DNA from: Nocardioidaceae bacterium
Lineage (GTDB): Bacteria; Actinomycetota; Actinomycetes; Propionibacteriales; Nocardioidaceae
Assembly (NCBI GenBank): GCA_020438665.1
Contig: JAGQUE010000060.1
Location: forward strand, 1 to 20,758
Reading direction: 5' to 3'
Length of the DNA stretch: 20,758 nt
Positions 1 to 6,874 of this stretch are shown here, piece after piece. The translations under genes were made by a program, and so were the position numbers. The notes under the pieces were generated by a model that worked only from the letters and a program-made list of their open reading frames with translations, had not been told where the DNA came from and searched no databases. How positions within the stretch are numbered: the first letter of the stretch is position 1; the number at the start of each line of letters is the position of its first letter.

Positions 1-413
1 GCGTGAAGTGGGTGCAGGAGATGCTGCCGCGGGCCTCCGTCCGCCAGGTGCTCACGCACGCCACCGTGTTCGCCTGCCCGTCGGTCTACGAGCCGCTCGG
101 CATCGTCAATCTCGAGGCGATGGCCTGTGAGACGGCGGTCGTCGCCACCGCCACCGGCGGTATCCCCGAGGTCGTGGTCCCCGGCGAGACCGGGCTGCTC
201 GTCCCGATCGAGCAGGCCGACGACGGCACCGGCACCCCGCTCGACCCCGACCAGTACGTCGCCGACTTCGCCGCCGCCCTCAACGAGATCGTGGCCGACC
301 CCGACCGCGCCAAGCAGATGGGCGTCGCCGGCCGCCGCCGCGCCGAGCAGGACTTCTCCTGGGCGGCGATCGCCGACCAGACCGTGGCGATCTACCGCTC
401 CCTCCGCACCTGA
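1..413 (+). CDS. glgA: Glycogen synthase, C-terminal part (partial at window start)
   Basis: This is the C-terminal part of a GT-B fold, GT4-family glycosyltransferase that transfers glucose from a nucleotide sugar to an alpha-1,4-glucan in the cytoplasm. The visible 137 codons hold the nucleotide-sugar site. The segment ACPSVYEPLGIVNLEAMAC carries the E-x7-E motif of retaining GT4 enzymes, followed by GGIPEVV and GETGLLVP. The C-terminal helix with FSW and IYRSL is typical of the actinobacterial GlgA/GlgM type. The reading frame runs in from upstream, so the GTG at position 3 is an internal Val and not the start. A hairpin follows at 422-448. The exact donor (ADP-glucose for glycogen, or the maltose-1-phosphate-making GlgM role) cannot be settled from this fragment. 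Confidence 0.9.
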   Translation, partial: VKWVQEMLPRASVRQVLTHATVFACPSVYEPLGIVNLEAMACETAVVATATGGIPEVVVPGETGLLVPIEQADDGTGTPLDPDQYVADFAAALNEIVADPDRAKQMGVAGRRRAEQDFSWAAIADQTVAIYRSLRT

Positions 414-421
414 CACCTCGT

Positions 422-448
422 CGAGTCGTCACATCCGGTGACGGCTCG
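422..448 (+). terminator. Hairpin terminator after glgA
   Basis: CGAGTCGTCAC (422-432) pairs with GTGACGGCTCG (438-448) across a 5-nt loop, giving 11 pairs of which one is a G-T wobble. It begins 9 nt after the glgA stop codon. There is no T-tract, as is common for actinobacterial terminators. Its function is inferred. Confidence 0.6.
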
Positions 449-478
449 GCGGAAGGGCGACAGGAACGCCGGACGAGT

Positions 479-513
479 GTCCAGATCGTGGAACGATGGT
501 CCAGATAATGGAC
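479..513 (+). promoter_or_regulatory. Tandem operator-like inverted repeats upstream of metY
   Basis: A perfect inverted repeat, GTCCA-GATAA-TGGAC, lies at 499-513. A second, one-mismatch copy, GTCCA-GATCG-TGGAA, lies at 479-493. The copies are 20 bp apart, about two helical turns, which suits cooperative binding of a dimeric regulator. An isolated half-site GTCCA is at 551-555. They sit 120-155 nt before the metY start and are the obvious candidate for methionine or sulfur control of the met operon. The regulator is not identified. No SAM-riboswitch-like structure was recognised in this leader. Confidence 0.5.
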
Positions 514-632
514 ATTCCCCCATAGTTCGAGGCACCGATCTCTACGGTTGGTCCACTCGACAGCGGCGTCGTGACGCCTCCCCACCGGGAGCGGACGGGG
601 CCGCTTCCCGCCCGAGAGGAACCCACCACACC

Positions 633-1922
633 ATGACGCTCCAGCCCGAGACCCTGGCCGTCCACGCCGGCCAGGAGGAGGCCGACCCGGCGACCAACGC
701 CCGCGCGGTCCCGATCTATCAGACGACGTCCTATGTCTTCGACGACACCGACCACGCCGCGGACCTCTTCGCGCTACGGGTGCCGGGCAACATCTATACC
801 CGGATCATGAACCCGACCCAGTCGGTGTTCGAGACCCGTGTCAACGCCCTCGAGGGCGGCGTCGGCGCCCTCGCGACTTCGTCCGGCTCCGCCGCCGTCA
901 CCTATGCCGTGCTCAACCTGACCTATGCCGGTGACAACATCGTCGCCCTGTCGACGCTCTATGGCGGCACCTACGCGCTGTTCGCCCACACCCTCCCCCA
1001 GTTCGGCATCGAGGTCCGGTTCGTCGACCCCACCAAGCCGGAGGAGCTCGCCCAGCACGTCGACGACAAGACCCGCCTGGTCTTCGGTGAGACGGTCGGC
1101 AACCCCAAGATCAACGTCATCGACCTCGACGCCTGGTCGGCGGCCGCCCACGCCCAGGGCCTGCCGTTCATCGTCGACAACACCGCCCCGACGCCCTATC
1201 TGTGCCGTGCCTTCGAGCACGGGGTCGATGTCGTGGTGCACTCGGCCACCAAGTACATCGGCGGCCACGGCACCTCCATCGGCGGCATCATCGTCGACTC
1301 GGGCAACTTCGACTGGACCGCCCACGCGGACCGCTTCCCGGGCCTGACCCAGCCCGACGGCGCCTACCACGGCGTGGTGTGGAGCGAGGCCGTCGGCAAC
1401 CTCGCCTTCATCATCCGGGCCCGCACCGTGCTGCTCCGCAACACCGGCGCCGCCGTCACCCCGATGAACTCCTGGTTGTTCCTGCAGGGCCTCGAGACGC
1501 TCCACCTGCGGATGGAGCGCCACAGTGAGAACGCCCTCAAGGCGGCCCGCTTCCTGGCCGACCACCCGGGCGTCGCCTGGGTCAACTACCCCGGCCTCGC
1601 CTCCTCGCCGGACAAGGCGGTCGCCGACAAGATCTTCACCGGCAAGGGCTATGGCGGCCTGCTGTCGTTCGGCATCAAGGGCGGCCGAGAGTCCGGCAAG
1701 AAGTTCATCGAGTCCCTCGAGCTCTTCAGCCACCTGGCCAACATCGGTGACGCCAAGTCGCTGGCCATCCACAACGCCACGACGACGCACAGCCAGCTGA
1801 CCCCCGAGGAGCTCGAGGCGGCCGGCGTGCCCGAGGACATGGTCCGCCTTTCCATCGGTATCGAGAATGCCGACGACATCATCGCCGACCTCGACCAGGC
1901 GCTCGGGAAGGCCGGCGCCTGA
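633..1922 (+). CDS. metY: O-acetylhomoserine aminocarboxypropyltransferase (sulfhydrylase)
   Basis: A PLP enzyme of the Cys/Met metabolism family. It converts O-acylhomoserine plus sulfide to homocysteine in the direct-sulfhydrylation branch of methionine synthesis. The 429-residue length fits MetY. It opens with the family signature MTLQPETLAVHAGQEEADP, has YTRIMNPTQ at about 55-63, the PLP-phosphate-contacting region SSGSAAVTY at about 83-91, VDNTAPTPYL at 181-190, and the Schiff-base lysine Lys207 in VHSATKYIGG. The frame is open further upstream, but ATG 633 is chosen because similarity begins there and GAGAGGA lies about 12 nt before it. metX follows after 3 nt, so the genes are co-transcribed and probably coupled. 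Tyr codons are mostly TAT, whereas Phe codons are all TTC. Confidence 0.95.
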   Translation: MTLQPETLAVHAGQEEADPATNARAVPIYQTTSYVFDDTDHAADLFALRVPGNIYTRIMNPTQSVFETRVNALEGGVGALATSSGSAAVTYAVLNLTYAGDNIVALSTLYGGTYALFAHTLPQFGIEVRFVDPTKPEELAQHVDDKTRLVFGETVGNPKINVIDLDAWSAAAHAQGLPFIVDNTAPTPYLCRAFEHGVDVVVHSATKYIGGHGTSIGGIIVDSGNFDWTAHADRFPGLTQPDGAYHGVVWSEAVGNLAFIIRARTVLLRNTGAAVTPMNSWLFLQGLETLHLRMERHSENALKAARFLADHPGVAWVNYPGLASSPDKAVADKIFTGKGYGGLLSFGIKGGRESGKKFIESLELFSHLANIGDAKSLAIHNATTTHSQLTPEELEAAGVPEDMVRLSIGIENADDIIADLDQALGKAGA

Positions 1923-1925
1923 CAC

Positions 1926-3119
1926 GTGGGCACCGAGCCGACCGCCGATCCGCGACAGTGGGTCGTCCTCTTCGACGGGGACGACCCACTGGTGCTGGAC
2001 GGTGGCGCCACGCTGACCCACGTCGAGGTCGCCTACGAGACCTGGGGGGAGCTCAACGAGGACGCTTCCAACGCGGTCTTCGTCTGCCATGCGCTGACCG
2101 GTGACTCCCACGCGAGTGGCGACGAGGAGCGGCCCGGTTGGTGGGACACGATGGTGGGGCCCGGCAAGCCGGTCGACACCGACCGGTTCTTCGTCGTCTG
2201 CCCCAACCTCCTCGGGGGTTGTCGCGGTACGACGGGACCCTCGTCGGTCGACCCCGTCACCGGACGCACCTATGCCCTGGACTTCCCGCTGTTGTCGATC
2301 CGCGACTTCGTCACGGTGCACCGGGCGCTCATGCGGCACCTCGGGGTGGAGCGCCTGTTGGCCGCGATCGGGGGGTCGCTCGGCGGCATGCAGGCACTCC
2401 AGTGGGCCCTGGACGCGCCCGAGGAGATCGGCCATGCGGTCGTCATCGCCGCGAGCAGCCGCCTGTCGGCACAGAACATCGCGTTCTCCGCGGTCGCCCG
2501 GTCAGCGATCATGCGCGACCCGGCGTTCGCCGACGGCCGCTATGCCGACGACCCGGCGGCCAACGGCGGCCCGCGGACCGGCCTGGCGATCGCCCGGATG
2601 ATGGCCCACATCACCTATCTCTCCGAGCAGGCGATGGCTGAGAAGTTCGGCCGTCGGATCCAGGACGGCGACGAGCCCCGCCGTCGTTTCGGTGTCGACT
2701 TCGCCGTCGAGTCCTACCTCGAACACCAGGGCCAGTCGTTCCTCGACCGGTTCGACCCGCTGTCCTACCTCTATCTCACCCGCTCGCTGGACTATTTCGA
2801 CCCGTTCGCGGACGACGCCGCGACAGACCGGCTCGCCGCGGCCTGTGCCGAGGGTCGCGGCACCCGGGTGCTGGTCATCTCCTTCGACTCCGACTGGCGC
2901 TTCGCCACCTCCCACTCGCGCCGCGTCGTGCGGGTGCTCGAGAAGGCGCGCGTCCCGGTGTCCTTCCGCGAGATCTCCGCGCCCCACGGCCACGACTCGT
3001 TCCTGCTCGACGTGCCCGACTACCTGCGCACGGTCCGGGCGTTCCTCGACTGTGCCGCCCACGATGCGCGGTCGGCGACCAGCACCTCCTCCGAGGGGGG
3101 CGTCCGCGATGCGTCCTGA
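1926..3119 (+). CDS. metX: Homoserine O-acetyltransferase
   Basis: An alpha/beta-hydrolase-fold acyltransferase that activates homoserine with an acyl-CoA, supplying the substrate of the preceding metY product. The 397 residues include CHALTGDSHASG at about 54-65, VCPNLLGGCRGTTGPSS at about 91-107, and the nucleophile elbow GGSLGGMQ with Ser151. The C-terminal part supplies the catalytic Asp in ISFDSDW and His in PHGHDSFLL. The GTG start at 1926 is 3 nt after the metY stop. No strong Shine-Dalgarno is visible, consistent with coupling to metY. The last 11 nt overlap metW. Acetyl versus succinyl donor specificity depends on a few active-site residues and is not proven here; pairing with MetY favours acetyl. 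Confidence 0.93.
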   Translation: MGTEPTADPRQWVVLFDGDDPLVLDGGATLTHVEVAYETWGELNEDASNAVFVCHALTGDSHASGDEERPGWWDTMVGPGKPVDTDRFFVVCPNLLGGCRGTTGPSSVDPVTGRTYALDFPLLSIRDFVTVHRALMRHLGVERLLAAIGGSLGGMQALQWALDAPEEIGHAVVIAASSRLSAQNIAFSAVARSAIMRDPAFADGRYADDPAANGGPRTGLAIARMMAHITYLSEQAMAEKFGRRIQDGDEPRRRFGVDFAVESYLEHQGQSFLDRFDPLSYLYLTRSLDYFDPFADDAATDRLAAACAEGRGTRVLVISFDSDWRFATSHSRRVVRVLEKARVPVSFREISAPHGHDSFLLDVPDYLRTVRAFLDCAAHDARSATSTSSEGGVRDAS

Positions 3120-3711
3120 CCTCGAGGTCGTCGCAGGCCTGGTCAGTCCGGGTTCACGGGTGCTCGACCTGGGCTGCGGCGACGGGCAGCTGCTGGCCCA
3201 TCTGGCGGCCGAGCTCGGCTGCACCGGGACCGGTGTCGACCGGGATGCCGAGTCGATGCTCGCCGCCATCGGCCGCGGCGTCCCGGTGATCGAGCTCGAC
3301 CTCGACACCCAGCTCGGCGAGTTCGCCGACGACTCCTATGACCTGGTCGTGGTCTCCCAGACGCTCCAGGCCACCCGCCATCCCGACCGGGTGCTGGCCG
3401 ACGTGGGCCGCATCGCCGGGCGCGGCATCGTGTCGGTCCCCAACTTCGGGCTGTGGAAGCACCGGGCCGGGCTGTTGCTGCGCGGTCGCATGCCGGTCTC
3501 CGCCGAGCTGCCGCACCCCTGGTATGACACCCCCAACATCCACCTGGCCACGCTGGCCGACCTCGAGGACCTCTTCGACGCCCAGGGGTTCGACGTACGG
3601 CGACGGGAGCTGCTGGACGCCCAGGGCCGGTCCGCCGCGGGCCTGCGCGCCCGAGGCCCGGCCAACCTGATGGCCTCCGGGGCCGTCTATCTGGTGGCCT
3701 CCCGCCCCTGA
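3109..3711 (+). CDS. metW: Methionine biosynthesis protein MetW
   Basis: A small class I methyltransferase-fold protein that in many bacteria is encoded with, and works with, MetX. Its own reaction, if any, is unclear. The 200-residue product has motif I, VLDLGCGDG at about 18-26, the acidic strand-2 residue in TGVDRD, and the MetW-typical stretches SQTLQATRHPD, VSVPNFGLWKHR and LPHPWYDTPNIHL. The frame is open far upstream inside metX. ATG 3109 is preferred because the MetW similarity starts there and a purine-rich GAGGGGGG (3093-3100) lies 8 nt before it. It overlaps the metX stop by 11 nt, so the two are translationally coupled. Confidence 0.9.
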   Translation: MRPDLEVVAGLVSPGSRVLDLGCGDGQLLAHLAAELGCTGTGVDRDAESMLAAIGRGVPVIELDLDTQLGEFADDSYDLVVVSQTLQATRHPDRVLADVGRIAGRGIVSVPNFGLWKHRAGLLLRGRMPVSAELPHPWYDTPNIHLATLADLEDLFDAQGFDVRRRELLDAQGRSAAGLRARGPANLMASGAVYLVASRP

Positions 3712-3737
3712 CCCGACGGATCCTGGACAATCATCGC

Positions 3738-4217
3738 GTGCCCGACGACCTGCCCCTGGTGCCGACGCTGGCGGTGCTGTTCGTCGTGGCGTGCCTGCGC
3801 GGCGGCGCGACCTATGGCCTGGCGCGGTGGGCCCGGTCGGCCGCCCAGCGGCACGCGACCTGGCTGGAGCGCCCCGGCGTCGCGCGCGCCGAGCGCGCGG
3901 TACGCCGGTTCGGCGCGCCGCTGGTCTCGCTCAGCTTTCTGACCATCGGCATCCAGACGGCTGTCAACGCCTCGGCGGGCGCGCTGCGGATGCCGCTGAA
4001 GTTCTATCTGCCGGCCCTGGGCGTGGGGGCGGCGATGTGGGCGACGGTCTATGCGACCGTCGGACTCGCGGCGGTCGCGGCCCTGCTGGGCCGGCTGTCG
4101 CCGGCGCTGCTGGCGCTCGCCGTTGCCGCCGTCGCGGTGGTCGCCCTCGCGACAGTGTGGGTCAGGCGCCGCGAGGACGCGGCCCCGGAGCGGAGCGGCG
4201 CCTCGGACGACCGCTAG
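3738..4217 (+). CDS. Small DedA/VTT-domain-like membrane protein
   Basis: A predicted integral membrane protein of 159 residues with hydrophobic stretches near 5-20, 60-80, 90-115 and 118-142, and a charged C-tail. The segment from RRFGAPLVSLSFLTIG through TAVNASAGALRMPLKFYLPALGVGAAMW resembles the core of the VTT/DedA (SNARE-associated) domain, with a re-entrant region, a conserved AG, and F-x-GA-x-W. DedA proteins act in envelope lipid and membrane homeostasis, but this one is short and could be a diverged relative. The GTG start at 3738 is 26 nt after metW, so it may be the last gene of the met transcript. It converges on the peroxiredoxin gene 33 nt away. Confidence 0.65.
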   Translation: MPDDLPLVPTLAVLFVVACLRGGATYGLARWARSAAQRHATWLERPGVARAERAVRRFGAPLVSLSFLTIGIQTAVNASAGALRMPLKFYLPALGVGAAMWATVYATVGLAAVAALLGRLSPALLALAVAAVAVVALATVWVRRREDAAPERSGASDDR

Positions 4218-4250
4218 TCACCCAGCGGCCGCCCGAGCAGCGACCGGTCG

Positions 4251-4970
4251 TCAGGCCTTGCGGATCGCCTTCTCGACGTCGTCGGCGGAGATGGCCTTGG
4301 TGCAGAAGAACCAGTCGACGCACTCCACGCCGTCCTCCTTGCCGTCCATGCGGTCCTTCGCGGTGCCGCAGGAGCCGGCAGGCGGGACGATGACACGGTC
4401 ACCGGGGCGCCAGTCGGCCGGCGTGGCCACCGAGAACGCGTCCGCGGTCTGCAGCGCCTTGACCACCCGCATGAGCTCGTCGAAGTTGCGGCCCAGGCTC
4501 AGCGGGTAGTAGATGATCGTGCGGATCATGCCCTGCGGGTCGATCACGAACACCGCGCGGACGGCCTTGGTGGAGTCCTCGCCCGGCATGATCATGCCGT
4601 ACTTCTTGGCGACCTCCATGGTGATGTCGTCGATGAGGGGGAACTTCACCTCGACGTTCTTCATGGAGTTGAACTCGATCTTGTCCTGGATGGTCCGCAG
4701 CCAGGCGATGTGGCTGTAGAGGCCGTCCACCGACAGCCCCACCAGCTGGGTGTTGTAGGCGCGGAACTCGTCGGCCATCGACGCGAAGGTCATGAACTCG
4801 GTCGTGCAGACGGGGGTGAAGTCGGCGGGGTGGGAGAACAGGATCACCCACTGGCCGGCGTAGTCGGCGGGGAAGCTGATCTCGCCCTGGGTGGTGGAGG
4901 CGGTGAACGCCGGGGCCGGGTCACCGATGCGAGGCATCGTGGTCACGACCGGGGCCTGCTCGTCTGCCAT
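4251..4970 (-). CDS. Peroxiredoxin, archaeal/Prx6 (1-Cys-like) type
   Basis: A thiol peroxidase that reduces hydrogen peroxide and organic hydroperoxides. The 239-residue length and layout match the Prx6/archaeal thioredoxin-peroxidase class and not the roughly 190-residue AhpC. The peroxidatic Cys55 lies in SHPADFTPVCTTEF. The long C-terminal arm has PLSLGRNFDE, then Cys201, Cys217 and Cys223. The last two form CVDWFFC, the C-x5-C pair typical of the archaeal enzymes. ATG 4970 is supported by AAAGAAGGA four nt upstream. All Tyr codons seen are TAC, unlike most neighbours, which suggests high expression. It stands alone on the minus strand, divergent from the SDR gene. Confidence 0.92.
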   Translation of the reverse strand: MADEQAPVVTTMPRIGDPAPAFTASTTQGEISFPADYAGQWVILFSHPADFTPVCTTEFMTFASMADEFRAYNTQLVGLSVDGLYSHIAWLRTIQDKIEFNSMKNVEVKFPLIDDITMEVAKKYGMIMPGEDSTKAVRAVFVIDPQGMIRTIIYYPLSLGRNFDELMRVVKALQTADAFSVATPADWRPGDRVIVPPAGSCGTAKDRMDGKEDGVECVDWFFCTKAISADDVEKAIRKA

Positions 4971-5101
4971 GGGGTCCTTCTTTCGTCAGCGGAGGTTGTC
5001 GAGCTGGTCTGTCAGGGGGCGCGACCCCCCCTCCAGGCAGGCTATGCCAGCCCGCCGAGGTTGTCGCCAGGGGGCTTGGGACGCTGGCTAGGGTCAGGGA
5101 C
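4971..5101. promoter_or_regulatory. Divergent intergenic region, peroxiredoxin / SDR
   Basis: Holds the peroxiredoxin Shine-Dalgarno (complement of 4975-4983), a GGGGG-CGCGA-CCCCC hairpin (5015-5029), and two direct copies of GAGGTTGTCG (4992-5001 and 5057-5066). Weak -10 candidates are TAGCCT on the minus strand (complement of 5039-5044) and TAGGGT on the plus strand (5089-5094). The plus box ends 7 nt before the SDR ATG, as expected for a leaderless transcript. No convincing -35 box was found. Confidence 0.4.
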
Positions 5102-6076
5102 ATGCTCGGCTTCGGCAGCCTCCTCGACACGGCCATGGACCGGACCGTCCTGCCCGGCTTCTCTCGGGTCGGCTATGCCGTACGCCGCCGCCTGCCGGGG
5201 TGGCCGGCCGACCCCGAGCCGGGCTCGATGGCCGGCGAGGTCGCCCTGGTGACGGGCGCGACCTCCGGGCTGGGGCTGGCCACCGCCCAGGGGCTGGCCG
5301 CGCTGGGGGCTCGGGTCCACCTGGTGGTCCGCGACACCGACAAGGCCAACCGCGTCGCCGAGGAGATCCGGTCGGCAGTGCCCGCGGCCGATCTCGTCGT
5401 ACGCCGCTGCGACGTCGCCGACCTCGATGACGTGCGCCGCTTCGGCGACGAGCTGGCGGACGACGTCGACGGGGTCGACGTGCTGGTCCACAACGCGGGT
5501 GCGCTGCCGCCTCGACGCACCGAGTCCCCGCAGGGTCACGAGCTGACGATGGCGCTGCACGTGCTCGGCCCGGTCCTGATGACCGAGCAGATGCTGCCGC
5601 TCCTCGCGGGTCGCGATGCACGCGTGATCATGGTGACGTCGGGCGGCATGTACACCCAGGCGCTGCGCGACGACGATCCCGAATACCTCGTCGGGACCTA
5701 TGCCGGCGCCACCGCCTATGCCCGGTCCAAGCGCGCCCAGGTGGAGCTGCTCGGCCTGCTGGGTGACCGTTGGTCAGACCGGGGCGTCAGCGTCTATGCG
5801 ACCCACCCCGGCTGGGCCGACACCCCGGGGGTGAGCGACTCGCTGCCGACCTTCCGCAAGGTCACCGGCCCGATCCTGCGTGATGCCGAGGGCGGCGCCG
5901 ACACCACGGTCTGGCTGAGCGCGGTGAGGCCCGCGCCCGACGGCGGCGGGCTCTGGCACGACCGCCGCCAGCGTCCCACCCACTTCCGGAGCGCGACCAG
6001 ACCCACATCCGAGCAGGTCGCCCGGATGTGGGCCTGGGTCGTCGCCCAGACGGGTCTCAGCCCCAGCGAGGGCTGA
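5102..6076 (+). CDS. SDR-family NAD(P)-dependent oxidoreductase (DHRS12-like)
   Basis: A classical short-chain dehydrogenase/reductase of 324 residues with a Rossmann fold. Visible elements are the cofactor loop TGATSGLG (51-58), an acidic residue after strand 3 (CDVAD), NAGA (131-134), the active-site Ser180 in VTSGGMY, the YARSK motif (Tyr206, Lys210), and THPGWADTPGV (235-244). An N-terminal extension of about 45 residues precedes the domain, as in DHRS12/retinol-dehydrogenase-like members. The substrate is unknown. ATG 5102 is 7 nt after a TAGGGT box with only a weak AGGGA, so it may be leaderless. It ends 9 nt from the convergent Hsp20 stop. Confidence 0.9.
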   Translation: MLGFGSLLDTAMDRTVLPGFSRVGYAVRRRLPGWPADPEPGSMAGEVALVTGATSGLGLATAQGLAALGARVHLVVRDTDKANRVAEEIRSAVPAADLVVRRCDVADLDDVRRFGDELADDVDGVDVLVHNAGALPPRRTESPQGHELTMALHVLGPVLMTEQMLPLLAGRDARVIMVTSGGMYTQALRDDDPEYLVGTYAGATAYARSKRAQVELLGLLGDRWSDRGVSVYATHPGWADTPGVSDSLPTFRKVTGPILRDAEGGADTTVWLSAVRPAPDGGGLWHDRRQRPTHFRSATRPTSEQVARMWAWVVAQTGLSPSEG

Positions 6077-6089
6077 GCGGCCCGCTCAG
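6073..6089. terminator. Bidirectional hairpin spanning both stop codons
   Basis: CTGAGCGG-C-CCGCTCAG is a perfect 8-bp inverted repeat around one base; about 6 bp can form with a 5-nt loop. It contains the TGA of the SDR gene and overlaps the stop of the Hsp20 gene on the other strand. A shared two-way terminator is the natural reading of so compact an arrangement. Confidence 0.5.
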
Positions 6090-6580
6090 GATGCGGCCTG
6101 CTCCACCGCCGGGTGCTCGGTCGCGCCCGACTCGACGGAGCCGGACACCGGCGTGGTGATGGCGATCCGCTGGCCGGACACCTCGGCATAGACGCCCGCG
6201 ACGCGGATCGTCAGCACGCCGGCGTCATAGCTGGCCGAGATGCTGTCGGCGTTGACCGCGCGGCCGAGGTTGAAGACCCGGCGGAACGACCCATAGCGGA
6301 TCTCCTGGAGCCGCCGGCCCTCGCTCTCCTCGGCGCGCTCGTCACGACGCTCGCCGCTCACGACCAGGTCGCGTCCGAGCACCTCGACGCTGACGTCGTT
6401 GGCGACGTCGACGCCGGGCAGCTCGATGCGGATGACGGCGTCATCGCCGTCACGGTGGGCCTCGGCGGCCGGGCTGAAGGCGCTGTCCATCGGTTCGGCC
6501 GGGGTGAAGGCCTGGCGGAACAGGGACTCGAACTCGCGGAACGGGTCACGCGGGAAATAGAGCGTGCTGCTGGTGCGCAT
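6086..6580 (-). CDS. Hsp20/alpha-crystallin small heat-shock protein (Acr2-like)
   Basis: An ATP-independent holdase chaperone of the small heat-shock family, 164 residues. The N-terminus has FPRDPFREFESLFRQAF. The alpha-crystallin domain runs from about residue 40, with VIRIELPGVDVANDVSVEV, LVVSGERR, YGSFRRVFNLG and the conserved GVLTIRV. ATG 6580 is chosen over an upstream in-frame ATG because GGAGGAG (complement of 6588-6594) sits 7 nt before it. A HAIR operator and a promoter-like pair lie upstream, so HspR-type repression is likely, as for the acr2 gene of mycobacteria. The gene stands alone and converges on the SDR gene. Confidence 0.93.
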   Translation of the reverse strand: MRTSSTLYFPRDPFREFESLFRQAFTPAEPMDSAFSPAAEAHRDGDDAVIRIELPGVDVANDVSVEVLGRDLVVSGERRDERAEESEGRRLQEIRYGSFRRVFNLGRAVNADSISASYDAGVLTIRVAGVYAEVSGQRIAITTPVSGSVESGATEHPAVEQAAS

Positions 6581-6644
6581 GGTGGTTCTCCTCCACTGAC
6601 GTGGCCGGGTCACCGCGACCCGGCAGGTCTGTCACTAGGTCTAA

Positions 6645-6665
6645 CTTGAGTCTTAGCGACTCAAT
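6645..6665. promoter_or_regulatory. HAIR element (HspR operator) upstream of hsp20
   Basis: CTTGAGT (6645-6651), a 7-nt spacer, then ACTCAAT (6659-6665) matches the HspR-associated inverted repeat CTTGAGT-N7-ACTCAAG at 13 of 14 positions. It overlaps the proposed -10 box of the Hsp20 promoter, so a bound repressor would block transcription. Confidence 0.85.
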
Positions 6666-6678
6666 TCCTTTGAGGCAA
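6650..6678 (-). promoter_or_regulatory. Candidate hsp20 promoter
   Basis: On the minus strand, TTGCCT (complement of 6673-6678), a 17-nt spacer and TAAGAC (complement of 6650-6655) form a plausible sigma-70-like pair. The HAIR operator overlaps the -10 box. The stretch is visibly AT-richer than its surroundings. Confidence 0.5.
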
Positions 6679-6861
6679 GTGTTTGTAGGAAATTTTCAGG
6701 ATTCCCGGGTCCTGACGGGCGATCCCGGAGGACGCGGGGCGGGCGTTCCCGCACGCGCGGACCGAGGTCGGCGACAGCCGCGACCACCGGTGGCGCCAGC
6801 CGGCTGCCGATGTCGGGCACGTCACGGCGGTGTCGATTCACTCGCGCCCGGCCCACCGCCC

Positions 6862-6867
6862 TAGGCT
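6862..6867 (+). promoter_or_regulatory. -10 box (TAGGCT) of a likely leaderless transcript
   Basis: TAGGCT ends 7 nt before the GTG at 6875, the spacing at which transcription would begin at the start codon. No Shine-Dalgarno is seen. This supports GTG 6875 over the upstream in-frame GTG at 6830. Confidence 0.55.
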
Positions 6868-6874
6868 GCTGTCC

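Noticed and set aside
414..632. Possible SAM riboswitch in the metY leader
   Set aside because: No SAM-I, SAM-II or SAM-IV core could be matched by eye. The leader instead shows a terminator hairpin and the GTCCA/TGGAC operator copies.
774..2435. Very long minus-strand open frame (553 codons) antisense to metY and metX
   Set aside because: It is a shadow of the GC-rich third positions of real genes. It spans two genes, has no ribosome site and encodes a low-complexity V/G/D/R-rich product.
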